A DNA stretch of 64,000 bases from Thalassocella blandensis. GTDB lineage: Bacteria; Pseudomonadota; Gammaproteobacteria; Pseudomonadales; Cellvibrionaceae. The notes beneath the pieces are model-generated. The model did no database searches and was not told the DNA's origin. It saw nothing but the letters and a program-made list of their open reading frames with translations. Where the stretch lies: assembly GCA_902141825.1 (NCBI GenBank), contig CABFPG010000006.1, forward strand, positions 62,001-126,000, written 5' to 3'. The position numbers and the translations under genes were made by a program. This document shows, piece after piece, positions 1 to 8,000 of the stretch. The stretch's first letter is position 1. Every line of letters starts with the position of its first letter.

Positions 1-702
1 CATTAGCATTCGGTACAAAGGCTCCAATGCTTGGTTTATAAACCAAGCCAGCATAACGATTCCAATAAAGACTTTGACCGGAAGACCGACAAAATAGATA
101 GGCGCTTGCGGCATGGATCTGGATATAAATGCTAGTGTTAGATCAACAAACCACAACGTCAAGATTACAGGGCTAACAACAATAAACCCCAACACAAAAT
201 GAATCCCCAGTATTTTTAACCATTGCGAATTCCACTCTATATGTGAACCTGGAGGAAGAACTTCAAAAAGTTTTGAAATCCCGATCAAGATATCATGGTG
301 TACATTCAAGGAAATGAGAACAACCATCAAGCATAGCGTGAGTATTTCACCCGTTGGACTTATCATTTGTTCCGTATTGGGATCAAAGACAGTACCTGCT
401 GCAAACCCTACCTGGAGATCCACCAATTGCCCCATAGTCTGCAATGCACCAGTAGCGGCATGAAAACTAAAAGCTAAAGACGCTCCAATGATAAATTCTT
501 TGACAAATTTCTGCGTAAAATCCGCTAGATCGTTATAGAAAACTTGAAATTCCAAAGTTGAAGTTAGAACTAAAGCAAGTACTAAAATCAGTATACTTCT
601 AATGTAAACCGGTACACGACGAAACGAGGACACGGGGACCACTAAAAAGACCGGAGCCAGACGAGCCGCTACTAAGCCGATTGAACACAGAATATCCTGC
701 AT
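1..702 (-). CDS. fliR: Flagellar/type III export gate protein FliR (SctT family), partial
   Basis: The reading frame starts with ATG at 702 and continues past the left window edge; 234 residues are visible, so roughly 25 C-terminal residues of a typical 260-residue FliR are missing. It is very hydrophobic with several membrane segments. Family landmarks are the N-terminal VAARLAPVFLVVPV stretch, a central GALQTMGQLVDLQVGFAAGT followed by VFDPNTEQ, and late SRSMPQAPIYFVGLPVK, which match the FliR pattern (G-x-L-I-x-L-Q-x-G ... FDP ... APQ-x-x-x-F-x-x-G-x-P). FliR/SctT forms the inner-membrane export gate with FliP and FliQ. The ATG overlaps the fliQ stop by one base (TGATG), so the two are translationally coupled. 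It resembles flagellar FliR more than injectisome SctT, but a flagellum-derived secretion system cannot be excluded. Confidence 0.85.
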   Translation of the reverse strand, partial: MQDILCSIGLVAARLAPVFLVVPVSSFRRVPVYIRSILILVLALVLTSTLEFQVFYNDLADFTQKFVKEFIIGASLAFSFHAATGALQTMGQLVDLQVGFAAGTVFDPNTEQMISPTGEILTLCLMVVLISLNVHHDILIGISKLFEVLPPGSHIEWNSQWLKILGIHFVLGFIVVSPVILTLWFVDLTLAFISRSMPQAPIYFVGLPVKVFIGIVMLAWFINQALEPLYRMLM

Positions 703-965
703 CACATTCCACCGGCGTATTGGAATAATTTTTTAGTAAATTCAACCAGAGTAGATAACATCCATCCTCCCATCGATAGCAAGACGAATACCGAAGCCAT
801 TATTTTAGGGACAAAAGTTAAAGTCATTTCCTGGATTTGCGTAACAACCTGAAAGATGCTGATAGCCACACCAACGGCTAAACTTACAAATAGCGCAGGC
901 GCAGCTAACTTTGCTGCGGTTAAGAGCATGTCACTCGCTAGAAATAATGCAACTTCTTGTTCCAT
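702..965 (-). CDS. fliQ: Flagellar/type III export gate protein FliQ (SctS family)
   Basis: An 87-residue protein, the normal FliQ length (about 89), with two membrane helices (about residues 15-38 and 52-75). The diagnostic loop QIQEMTLTFVPKI between the helices is the FliQ signature; injectisome SctS proteins usually have QLQEQTL and lack FVPK. It would act in the inner membrane as part of the FliP-FliQ-FliR export gate. It is followed directly by fliR with a one-base overlap. What is odd is the upstream side: the usual fliP is absent. About 245 bases with no convincing gene separate fliQ from an unrelated metalloprotease gene. No strong ribosome binding site is visible before the ATG. Confidence 0.88.
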   Translation of the reverse strand: MEQEVALFLASDMLLTAAKLAAPALFVSLAVGVAISIFQVVTQIQEMTLTFVPKIMASVFVLLSMGGWMLSTLVEFTKKLFQYAGGM

Positions 966-1210
966 AAGAAAAAATCACTCAGGCAAGCTTATAATTAAAT
1001 AGCTCGCTTCAACGTTGGTTTTCAATGTGGTTTAAAAGACTGTTTTAAAACAGAAGAAAGTACTGGAGTTCAACCTTACCCTGTTACAAATTTTCCATCA
1101 TAGTTTTTAATTTCTTTTCAATTTTACTAACACTTGGCTTACCTTTATCTTTATTCCCTTTAGTTTCCTTATATAAACACCTTGTATTTCAAGCTATCGC
1201 TGGTAGTTAT

Positions 1211-1675
1211 TTAACGAAAAACATTCACTCTCAGAAAATTCGCTTTCTTTGACGATAGTTTTATATCATTCGAATTTAACGTATATGTCGCATAGCACTC
1301 AGAGAAATCTTCGGCCACATTGGTTCTTGCGTACTCACTGACGAAGGGTGGTTTGCCGCCAATCTGTTGCGCCCACTCCTTTCGCTTATAACTCGTGAGA
1401 ACCGTTTGATAGACATAGTGGCCGATTTCGTGCGCAATAATGTGCTTTGCCAATGATTTGCTAACCAAATCATAAACGACAATAGTTCGATACTCTGGAA
1501 AATAGGCCCCTTTTATTCCAGCCTCTACAGGTACTCCTATCGCCACAAACTCTGATGCAGGTTTGTACCAAATGGACTGAATATTTTGGGTGTGCTCCCT
1601 GGGTAAACACCTTACTAATTCAGAAACCTCAATTGCAGAGATATATTTTTGTCTATCAAAATCGCGAATGACCAT
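1211..1675 (-). CDS. Compact HExxH putative zinc metalloprotease
   Basis: A 154-residue protein without signal peptide or membrane segment. The zincin motif AHEIGHYVYQ lies at about residues 82-91, and about 30 residues later NVAEDFSECYATY supplies an acidic residue that could be the third zinc ligand (HExxH plus downstream E, gluzincin-like arrangement). Short soluble zincins of this type occur both as housekeeping proteases and as toxins or effectors; the sequence does not tell which. It sits on the same strand as fliQ/fliR, 245 bases upstream of fliQ, which raises but does not prove a link to the export machinery. The ATG start is the first in frame; no close family member is recognised by name. 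Confidence 0.6.
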   Translation of the reverse strand: MVIRDFDRQKYISAIEVSELVRCLPREHTQNIQSIWYKPASEFVAIGVPVEAGIKGAYFPEYRTIVVYDLVSKSLAKHIIAHEIGHYVYQTVLTSYKRKEWAQQIGGKPPFVSEYARTNVAEDFSECYATYTLNSNDIKLSSKKANFLRVNVFR

Positions 1676-1908
1676 AAACGTTATTTAGTTTTTCAGATTC
1701 ATGGGGATAAACACGCGTCCTTTTTAAAACCTCAATTATTTTCAAAAAAAATTTTCAAAATGTAGTTTAATAGGAATAGGTAGGGTTTAAACCGCTAAAA
1801 GCTTGATTCGCGCTGCGTCAAAGAGTAAAGTCACACCTGCCGAAAAGACTACTTATTGAACAGTAACGACAGTTGTCTTAGATTAGTAATTTAAGGATAT
1901 CTACCGAA

Positions 1909-3087
1909 ATGCATAGTGCGGACGCAGATCCGGCTGGCTCCAGCCGTATTAAACAGCTCGAAAAGTATCTTGATTTAGACCCGAGCAATATCAATATCCT
2001 CCTCGACATTGTTCGTATTTCCGTTCAAACCCAGAATTGGGATTTGGCCGAAAAGTATATTGAATTTGCGTTGAGTCAATTTCCAGAATCCAGTGAGGTA
2101 CAAGCATTCGCTGGCATTCACTATCTTCGATTAAATCAACTTGATTTAGCGACTGAGTATTTTTCCAGAGCCATCGATAACGGTATTGATAATACCGGGT
2201 TAAAATACAATTTGGCCTTTGCGTATTATTTACAAAGTAATATGACTAAGTCGATAAGCGTACTTGAAAATATATTAGAATCTGAAGATAACAAGCGTGA
2301 AATACTCACGCTTTACGCTCGTTGTATGCATCACTCGGAACAGCTTGAACGTGGCATAGAACTTTTAACTAGTTATAACAACTCGAATCCGATGGATACG
2401 GAAGTAAACGGACTGCTGGCCATAATGTTGTATGATAATGGCAACTATGACGATGCATTCAAGCTTTCCAACCAAGTACTCTCTCATGATGATGCTAACT
2501 TAGAGGCACTGGTTACTCGCGGAGGAGTTAACATTGAACGACAAAATTACTATGAAGCTTTTGCGGATTACAAGCGTGCGGTAAGTTCTCATCCATCCAA
2601 CGGTAGAGCATGGAGCGGACTTGGACAGCTGCACTTTTACAATCTACAAATCGAAGACGCTATTGAGTGTTTGAGTAATGCTGTTGAGTACATGCCAAAT
2701 CACATTGGTACATGGCATGTACTGGCATGGGCTTATTTGTTAAGTGACAAAGTTGATGAAGCCGAATCTGCGTTCGAGAATTCGTATAAGTTGGATCGGA
2801 ATTTCGCAGAAACACATGGCGGCTTAGCTTCTGTTTATGCTTTGAAAGGCGATATTGAAATCGCCCAAAAACACATAAAAATTGCAGAAAGGCTCGACGG
2901 CAATGGCTTTTCTGCCGTATATGCAAAACTGGTTCTACTAAATCGCGAAGGAAAGCAAAGTGAAGCAAATGCGCTCTTCGAGCAAGTGAAAAACAGCAAA
3001 AACGAAACGCTAGGCATTATACCAAGGATCATGATTGAGAAACGCTTAAACGAAATTCAACAAGAACACTCCGCGAATCTCAACTAA
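1909..3087 (+). CDS. TPR-repeat protein (392 aa)
   Basis: This protein consists almost wholly of tetratricopeptide repeats, about ten, each near 34 residues, for example NWDLAEKYIEFALSQFPES, YYEAFADYKRAVSSHPSN, IEDAIECLSNAVEYMPNH and VDEAESAFENSYKLDRNF. There is no signal peptide or membrane segment, so it is probably a cytoplasmic scaffold for protein-protein contacts. An AAGGAT sequence precedes the ATG at a suitable distance. The next TPR gene starts 15 bases after its stop, so this is the first gene of a likely operon with a second TPR protein, a small unknown protein and possibly a SapC-family protein. The specific partner is unknown. Confidence 0.75.
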   Translation: MHSADADPAGSSRIKQLEKYLDLDPSNINILLDIVRISVQTQNWDLAEKYIEFALSQFPESSEVQAFAGIHYLRLNQLDLATEYFSRAIDNGIDNTGLKYNLAFAYYLQSNMTKSISVLENILESEDNKREILTLYARCMHHSEQLERGIELLTSYNNSNPMDTEVNGLLAIMLYDNGNYDDAFKLSNQVLSHDDANLEALVTRGGVNIERQNYYEAFADYKRAVSSHPSNGRAWSGLGQLHFYNLQIEDAIECLSNAVEYMPNHIGTWHVLAWAYLLSDKVDEAESAFENSYKLDRNFAETHGGLASVYALKGDIEIAQKHIKIAERLDGNGFSAVYAKLVLLNREGKQSEANALFEQVKNSKNETLGIIPRIMIEKRLNEIQQEHSANLN

Positions 3088-3102
3088 TTTAGGATAATCT
3101 AC

Positions 3103-3669
3103 ATGAAAAACTTAGACTACGAGGAACTGATACACCTCGCCCTTCACGCCATAGAGAAAAGTGATCACCACAAAGCGCTGGAATTTCTTAACGAGTGCTT
3201 AGAGACCAATCCAGGCGATGCTAATGTTTTGTTCTTGATTGGGGCCGAACACGCTGAGATTGGTTTAAACGCTCGTGCAATTCGAGAAATGGAACGCGCA
3301 CTGGAAATCAATCCGGCGCTAGAAGTCGCAGCGCTTCAACTTGGACTCCTATATAGCCAACAAGGCAATGAGGAAAAAGCAATAGAAGTTTGGACAGGAC
3401 TAAAAACCACCACGGAAGATCAGAGTTTATTACAATTTTGCGAGGGTTTTCTCTTAATCTGTGACCGAAATTTCGACGAAGCAAAGATAGCTTTACGCAA
3501 TGGAATCGAAGCAAACCACACTTTACCTGCATTAAATTTATCCGTAGAGAATATTCTAAAAAGTCTTGAAGCTTCGGCTAACAGTTCAGAAGAACGTACA
3601 GCGCAGAACGAGCCTTCTTCCTCAGTGTATTTGGGAGCTTACACGCAATCTAATCTGGAAGAAAGTTAA
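3103..3669 (+). CDS. Small TPR protein (188 aa)
   Basis: It carries about three to four TPR units in residues 5-150: DHHKALEFLNECLETNPGD, LNARAIREMERALEINPAL, GNEEKAIEVWTGL and NFDEAKIALRNGIEANHTL. The last 40 residues are rich in Ser, Glu and Asn and probably disordered. There is no export signal. AGGA upstream of the ATG serves as ribosome binding site. Its stop overlaps the next ATG by one base (TAATG at 3667-3671), which indicates translational coupling and probably joint function with the 123-residue protein that follows. Size and TPR content would also fit a type III secretion class II chaperone, but no specific chaperone motif is recognised. Confidence 0.7.
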   Translation: MKNLDYEELIHLALHAIEKSDHHKALEFLNECLETNPGDANVLFLIGAEHAEIGLNARAIREMERALEINPALEVAALQLGLLYSQQGNEEKAIEVWTGLKTTTEDQSLLQFCEGFLLICDRNFDEAKIALRNGIEANHTLPALNLSVENILKSLEASANSSEERTAQNEPSSSVYLGAYTQSNLEES

Positions 3670-4040
3670 TGCCCAAGATCACCCCCATTCAGCTGGCTGA
3701 GATCTTTAGAGTTTTGTCCAGCGCGAGCAGTGACGTAAATAAGTCGAGAGACATTCTTAAGAAAAAAGATGTCAAACGAACTAAACCCAATGCAAAAACA
3801 GATGAAGCTCTTAAACAAAGTTTGTCTAGCGTTCTCAAAAAACTACAAAGTCACTGCGAAGATTTTGAAAAAGAGGCACCTCTAGCCGCTATTCAAGAAG
3901 TTATGCTCTGGAAATTTGGCGAAGACGCGATAAATGATTCAGATTTTCGCCAAGTCACAGAATCTATTGCTGAAACAATAATGGCGGACCCAAAATTGAA
4001 TATTCATATGTCAAAGTTAATATCTAGCCTTATTGCGTAA
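3669..4040 (+). CDS. Small conserved-looking protein of unknown function (123 aa)
   Basis: The family is not recognised. The N-terminal half is Lys- and Ser-rich and polar (residues 15-55). The C-terminal half looks like a compact helical domain with VMLWKFGEDAINDSDFRQV followed by ETIMADPKLNIHMSKLI. There is no signal peptide or membrane segment. It is translationally coupled to the upstream TPR gene through a one-base stop/start overlap, so the two products are probably made in fixed proportion and may bind each other. The function cannot be inferred from sequence alone. Confidence 0.6.
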   Translation: MPKITPIQLAEIFRVLSSASSDVNKSRDILKKKDVKRTKPNAKTDEALKQSLSSVLKKLQSHCEDFEKEAPLAAIQEVMLWKFGEDAINDSDFRQVTESIAETIMADPKLNIHMSKLISSLIA

Positions 4041-4185
4041 GTTATCCATCATTTTTTCACTTATTTATACATCAAACACCTATAAATTTACATGTATTTA
4101 AATGACGCTAAAGGTTTAACATTATCTAAACAAGAACTTCACGATAACATTTCGACTTAGCACTAGTATTATTAGAGAAAATAAA

Positions 4186-4944
4186 ATGGAAAAGCAGTTA
4201 TTAATATATTCAAAAGTAGCGCCTTTAAGTAAAGTAGTACACAAGAATACTTCAGTTAGAGCAGTTAAAAACTTTAGCTTCGCCAAGAACATTAACTCTG
4301 TTCCACTTACCGCAGCGGAGTTTCCTTTTTGCGCTTCTGAATTTTGCATTGTTTTCACGGGTAAAAAGGAAAACATTACCCCGGCGTTGATTCTTGGCAT
4401 ACAGGAAGGTGAAAACGCCTACATAAGAGAAGATGGAACAATGCAAAGCAAGTACATACCTGCATTTTTGCGTCGCTATCCTTTTGTTTTTTCTACAGAC
4501 GAAGAAGCAAAGTCATTTACCTTATGTGTGGACGAAGAATTCGAGGGCTTAAACGAAGATGGTGAAGGAGAACGTTTCTTCGATGACGAGGGAGAACAAA
4601 CAACATATTTGAAAAACGTTCTTAACTTTATTCAGGAGTACCAACATCAGTTCAACAGAACTCGTATGTTTTGCAAAAAGCTGAAGGAGCTGGATTTACT
4701 TTCCCCAATGGAAGCGGTCATTAACACAAAAGAAGGTAAGACGTCGAAACTCACCGGATTTTTGACAGTTAACCGTGAAAAACTCAGCCAATTATCAGAT
4801 GAGAATTTACTCAGCTTGACCAAGTCAGGAGAATTGGAACTGATTTATCTTCATTTGCACTCTATACGAAACTTTAAAGCTATCGCAAGCGATATGCTAG
4901 CAAGGCAAAGCTCTGACAAGACAACACCTAACGAACTTCACTGA
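4186..4944 (+). CDS. SapC family protein
   Basis: A 252-residue protein matching the SapC family (PF07277) along most of its length. Landmarks are VPLTAAEFPFCASEFCIVF (residues about 39-57), LGIQEGENAYI, the highly typical KYIPAFLRRYPFVFS (about 87-101), CVDEEFEGLNEDGEGERFFDDEGE, YLKNVLNFIQEYQ and the C-terminal SGELELIYLHLHSIRNF. The family is named after a Campylobacter S-layer locus protein, but its biochemical role is not established; in glycan-degrading marine bacteria it often neighbours TonB receptors or tailoring enzymes. No signal peptide is visible. The gene starts 145 bases after the 123-residue protein gene and ends in a shared hairpin terminator at 4985-5009. Confidence 0.85.
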   Translation: MEKQLLIYSKVAPLSKVVHKNTSVRAVKNFSFAKNINSVPLTAAEFPFCASEFCIVFTGKKENITPALILGIQEGENAYIREDGTMQSKYIPAFLRRYPFVFSTDEEAKSFTLCVDEEFEGLNEDGEGERFFDDEGEQTTYLKNVLNFIQEYQHQFNRTRMFCKKLKELDLLSPMEAVINTKEGKTSKLTGFLTVNREKLSQLSDENLLSLTKSGELELIYLHLHSIRNFKAIASDMLARQSSDKTTPNELH

Positions 4945-4984
4945 CCGTCTCACAAGGTCGGCACGATAAGATAAAGTAAAAAGC

Positions 4985-5009
4985 CCAGAGCTAAACACCC
5001 TAGCTCTGG
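4985..5009. terminator. Bidirectional intrinsic terminator between sapC-like gene and giant protein gene
   Basis: A perfect 9-bp inverted repeat (CCAGAGCTA ... TAGCTCTGG) encloses a 7-base loop. On the minus strand it is followed by GCTTTTTACTTTAT, a good U-tract for ending the giant gene whose stop is at 5058. On the plus strand it is followed by ACTTTGATTTC and can serve the SapC gene. Confidence 0.75.
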
Positions 5010-5057
5010 ACTTTGATTTCTATATAATGAGTGTTGAAAAGCTAGTATTCTGAACAT

Positions 5058-8000
5058 TTATTTCAAACGAAAACGGACACTGCCCCCCAGACTCGTAACT
5101 GTCTGGTCATCCAGACTGTAGTGCATAAGATCAAACCCAGCAGACCAGCGATCGTTAAGTATATATTGAACATGGGCACCGAAAAATGGATCTACACCAT
5201 CCTGGTAGTTGTTTGGCAAATTTGCCCCACTGAGATCTATATCACCATCCCAGTAAAACAGACCTAACTCAAACGCAGCAGTGAATTTGTCATTGATGGA
5301 GTAATTATACAAATAGCTTAGCGCAACGCCGTCTCCCGTTATGGGGTAAGTATCTTCAATAGCCTCGGCAAATTCCAGTTCCTGTGTAATTTGTGCATCC
5401 ATGTCTACAGATACATCACCAAGATCAATATAACTTAATGCCAGAGCACTGCCTTTTAACGCTCCATCAGTGGGCAGTTCCATCTCCAAACTCAAGCGAT
5501 AGGCCAACCGAGAGTTGTCGTAGTTAGAAATACTAACGGATTCAACGTGGTCATCTATCGCGGAGCGCATGTCTCCGCGCCCCTCGGAACCAAATGCATA
5601 GTCCACACCAAATCGCACACTCACCTCTTGCGCGTGGGATGTCTGGCTTACACCAAACGCCCCAGTAACGAAGAGTAAGCCTACAATACTTGCGGCGTGA
5701 TGCCTGAATTTTTCACGCAAGCGTGTTGTGAATGCAAGTAGGCCAAGTAACAACAAGAAGCCGCCATTGCTTGAGCCACCCCCGCTGCCAGTACTGCGGA
5801 TATGGGTTACTTCAACAACTTCTTCTTCAATCGGCTGTGCGACAACACCAGGATCTTCGACTGTTCCATTCTCTTCACCATCCGCATCGTTCGGTCCGCC
5901 ATCTTGAATTGTTAATTGCACACAATAATTACCGGCAATTAATCCAGGCTCCCATGATGCGTCACCTGGAGGAGGACAGAAGCCTTCTGCTCCGCGAGTG
6001 GAGTGTATTTGGTTACTCGCATCCTCAACAAAGTCAGTCCACTGACCATTCATCAGTTTACGATACACAGCTTTCATCGGCACAACTTCAAGTTGAGGAA
6101 TCACCACTTGTACACTTTGTCCTGCTATCGGCAAGTCTTCCACTTCAAAATCAAACAGGCCACCAACATGCTCGTAGTTAACGTCCTCTGGAATTTGCAG
6201 CAATTCTGCTTGATCTTCATCAGGCAGATGTGCGCCACCGGAATTACTGATTAAAGCAAACTCACCCAAGCGACAACGTACGCCGGGATCACATTCAATC
6301 AGGAACGAATCACTACTATTGACCGATTCGGGTAATACGTTTGTCGCCACGATATTGTCGAGATAATCTGGAATACCGTCATCATCCATATCACCGGTGC
6401 CTTCTGCTACATCGTCAACGCCGTCGTTATCACTGTCGTTACTGGATTCAAGTGTTGGCAATTCAGATACCACGCGGAATGTCAGTTTGGCTTTATCAAT
6501 TCCACCATGACCATCATTCACGGTCACTCTGATTTTCGCGATGCCAGCAATCAGATCACTAGGGTCAAACACCATACCCATATCAGTCAGACTACCATCC
6601 TTGTCGATCAAGCGATTATCCGACGCAGACCAATCAAAGGTGTGAGCGTCTCCCACATTTGCGTCATCAACAATCGCGGTGACAGTGACATCACCTTCAC
6701 TTGGGCTAACAAGCACCGTTGGATTACCGTTTTGTTCAAGTAGCAAGGTTACTTCAGGCGCGACATTGGTTTCGACGATGGTTAAGGTATACGAAGATTT
6801 AACCCCCGTATTAATTACTTCATCATCGAGATGTACGACTAGTTGCTCGTTGCTTTCTGTTTCAGCATCACTCGCAATTTGAATATTGATGACAGCTTCG
6901 GTTTCTCCTTGAGCCAGGGTCGCCACACCGTCCACCAAATTATGATCCTGGCTGCCGGCGGTGCTTGCCGTATCAATGCTGTAAGGAATTTCAAGAGGAT
7001 AATCTGGAGATTTTCCATTTAACAATATTCGCATTTTCACGGTTGCGCCTTCAGCAGAAATACGATCCTTACCAAAGGACACTAGCGGACGAACATCAAC
7101 AAATTGTGTTCCTTCGCCACTATTGCCTTTTGCATCTGTAGCACGCCATGTAACTTGATTTCTTCCTGGGGCGAGGAAGAGCTTATCGGCCACTGCGTTC
7201 ACCAGCACAGATTCACAACATGCTTCCCCTTCAGTATTGTCCGTCGCCAAGGCTTTTTTCGCTTCCAGTACTAAGGCTGAAGACGCGTTGGCTTGCAAAC
7301 CTAACAGAATTTTGGCAGTGACAGGCGTGAACAGCGCAGTTGCATCAAGCGTAATATTTTCTGGTGCGGTAACTACCGGCCCGATCACATCGACATATTC
7401 TTCAGGATCATTGGGATCAGTTCCATCAATCTCCTCTTGGTAATCTGGAACACCATCGCCGTCAGTATCAACTGCAGACACTACCGCCAGCGTAAATGCC
7501 GTGAGGCTAGCGCTGGCCGTTCCGTCACTTACGCTCAAGGTAATCGTTGAACTTCCTATATCTCCATCCACCGGTGTACCACTTAACTCGCCCGTTGCAG
7601 GGTCGACACTTAACCACGTAGGTAACCCTGTTGCCGAGAAAGTTAAGCTATCGCCAACGTCTACATCCGTTGCCGTTGGCGTAAATTGATAGCTACCACC
7701 AACAGGCGCCAGTAAAGAAGGCGTTCCACTAATCGTAGGCGCATCGTTGGTATTGACCACCGTAATTGCAAATGCGGTTAACGAAACACTTGTGGTTCCA
7801 TCGCCAACACTCACGATAATGTTGGAAGCTGTTCCCACATCATCATTTGCTGGCGTACCGCTAAGAACACCGCTTGTCGCATTGATACTTAACCAGCTTG
7901 GAGCATTGGCAACGCTGAAGGTTAAGCTATCGCCAACATCGACATCACTCGCGGTTGCAGTGAAGGTGTAAAGCGCATCTTCATCGACCGTTGTTACCGG

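Noticed and set aside
1080-1200. A 31-codon minus-strand frame ending near 1085 with a Lys-rich coding-like composition
   Set aside because: It has no start codon before the upstream stop and is too short. It may be a decayed gene end, but AT-rich chance sequence explains it as well.
5640-5740. Internal TTG that could start the beta-barrel as a separate gene with its own signal peptide
   Set aside because: No ribosome binding site precedes it, and the paralogue at 17099 has TTT at the equivalent codon, so the continuous frame is the conserved state.
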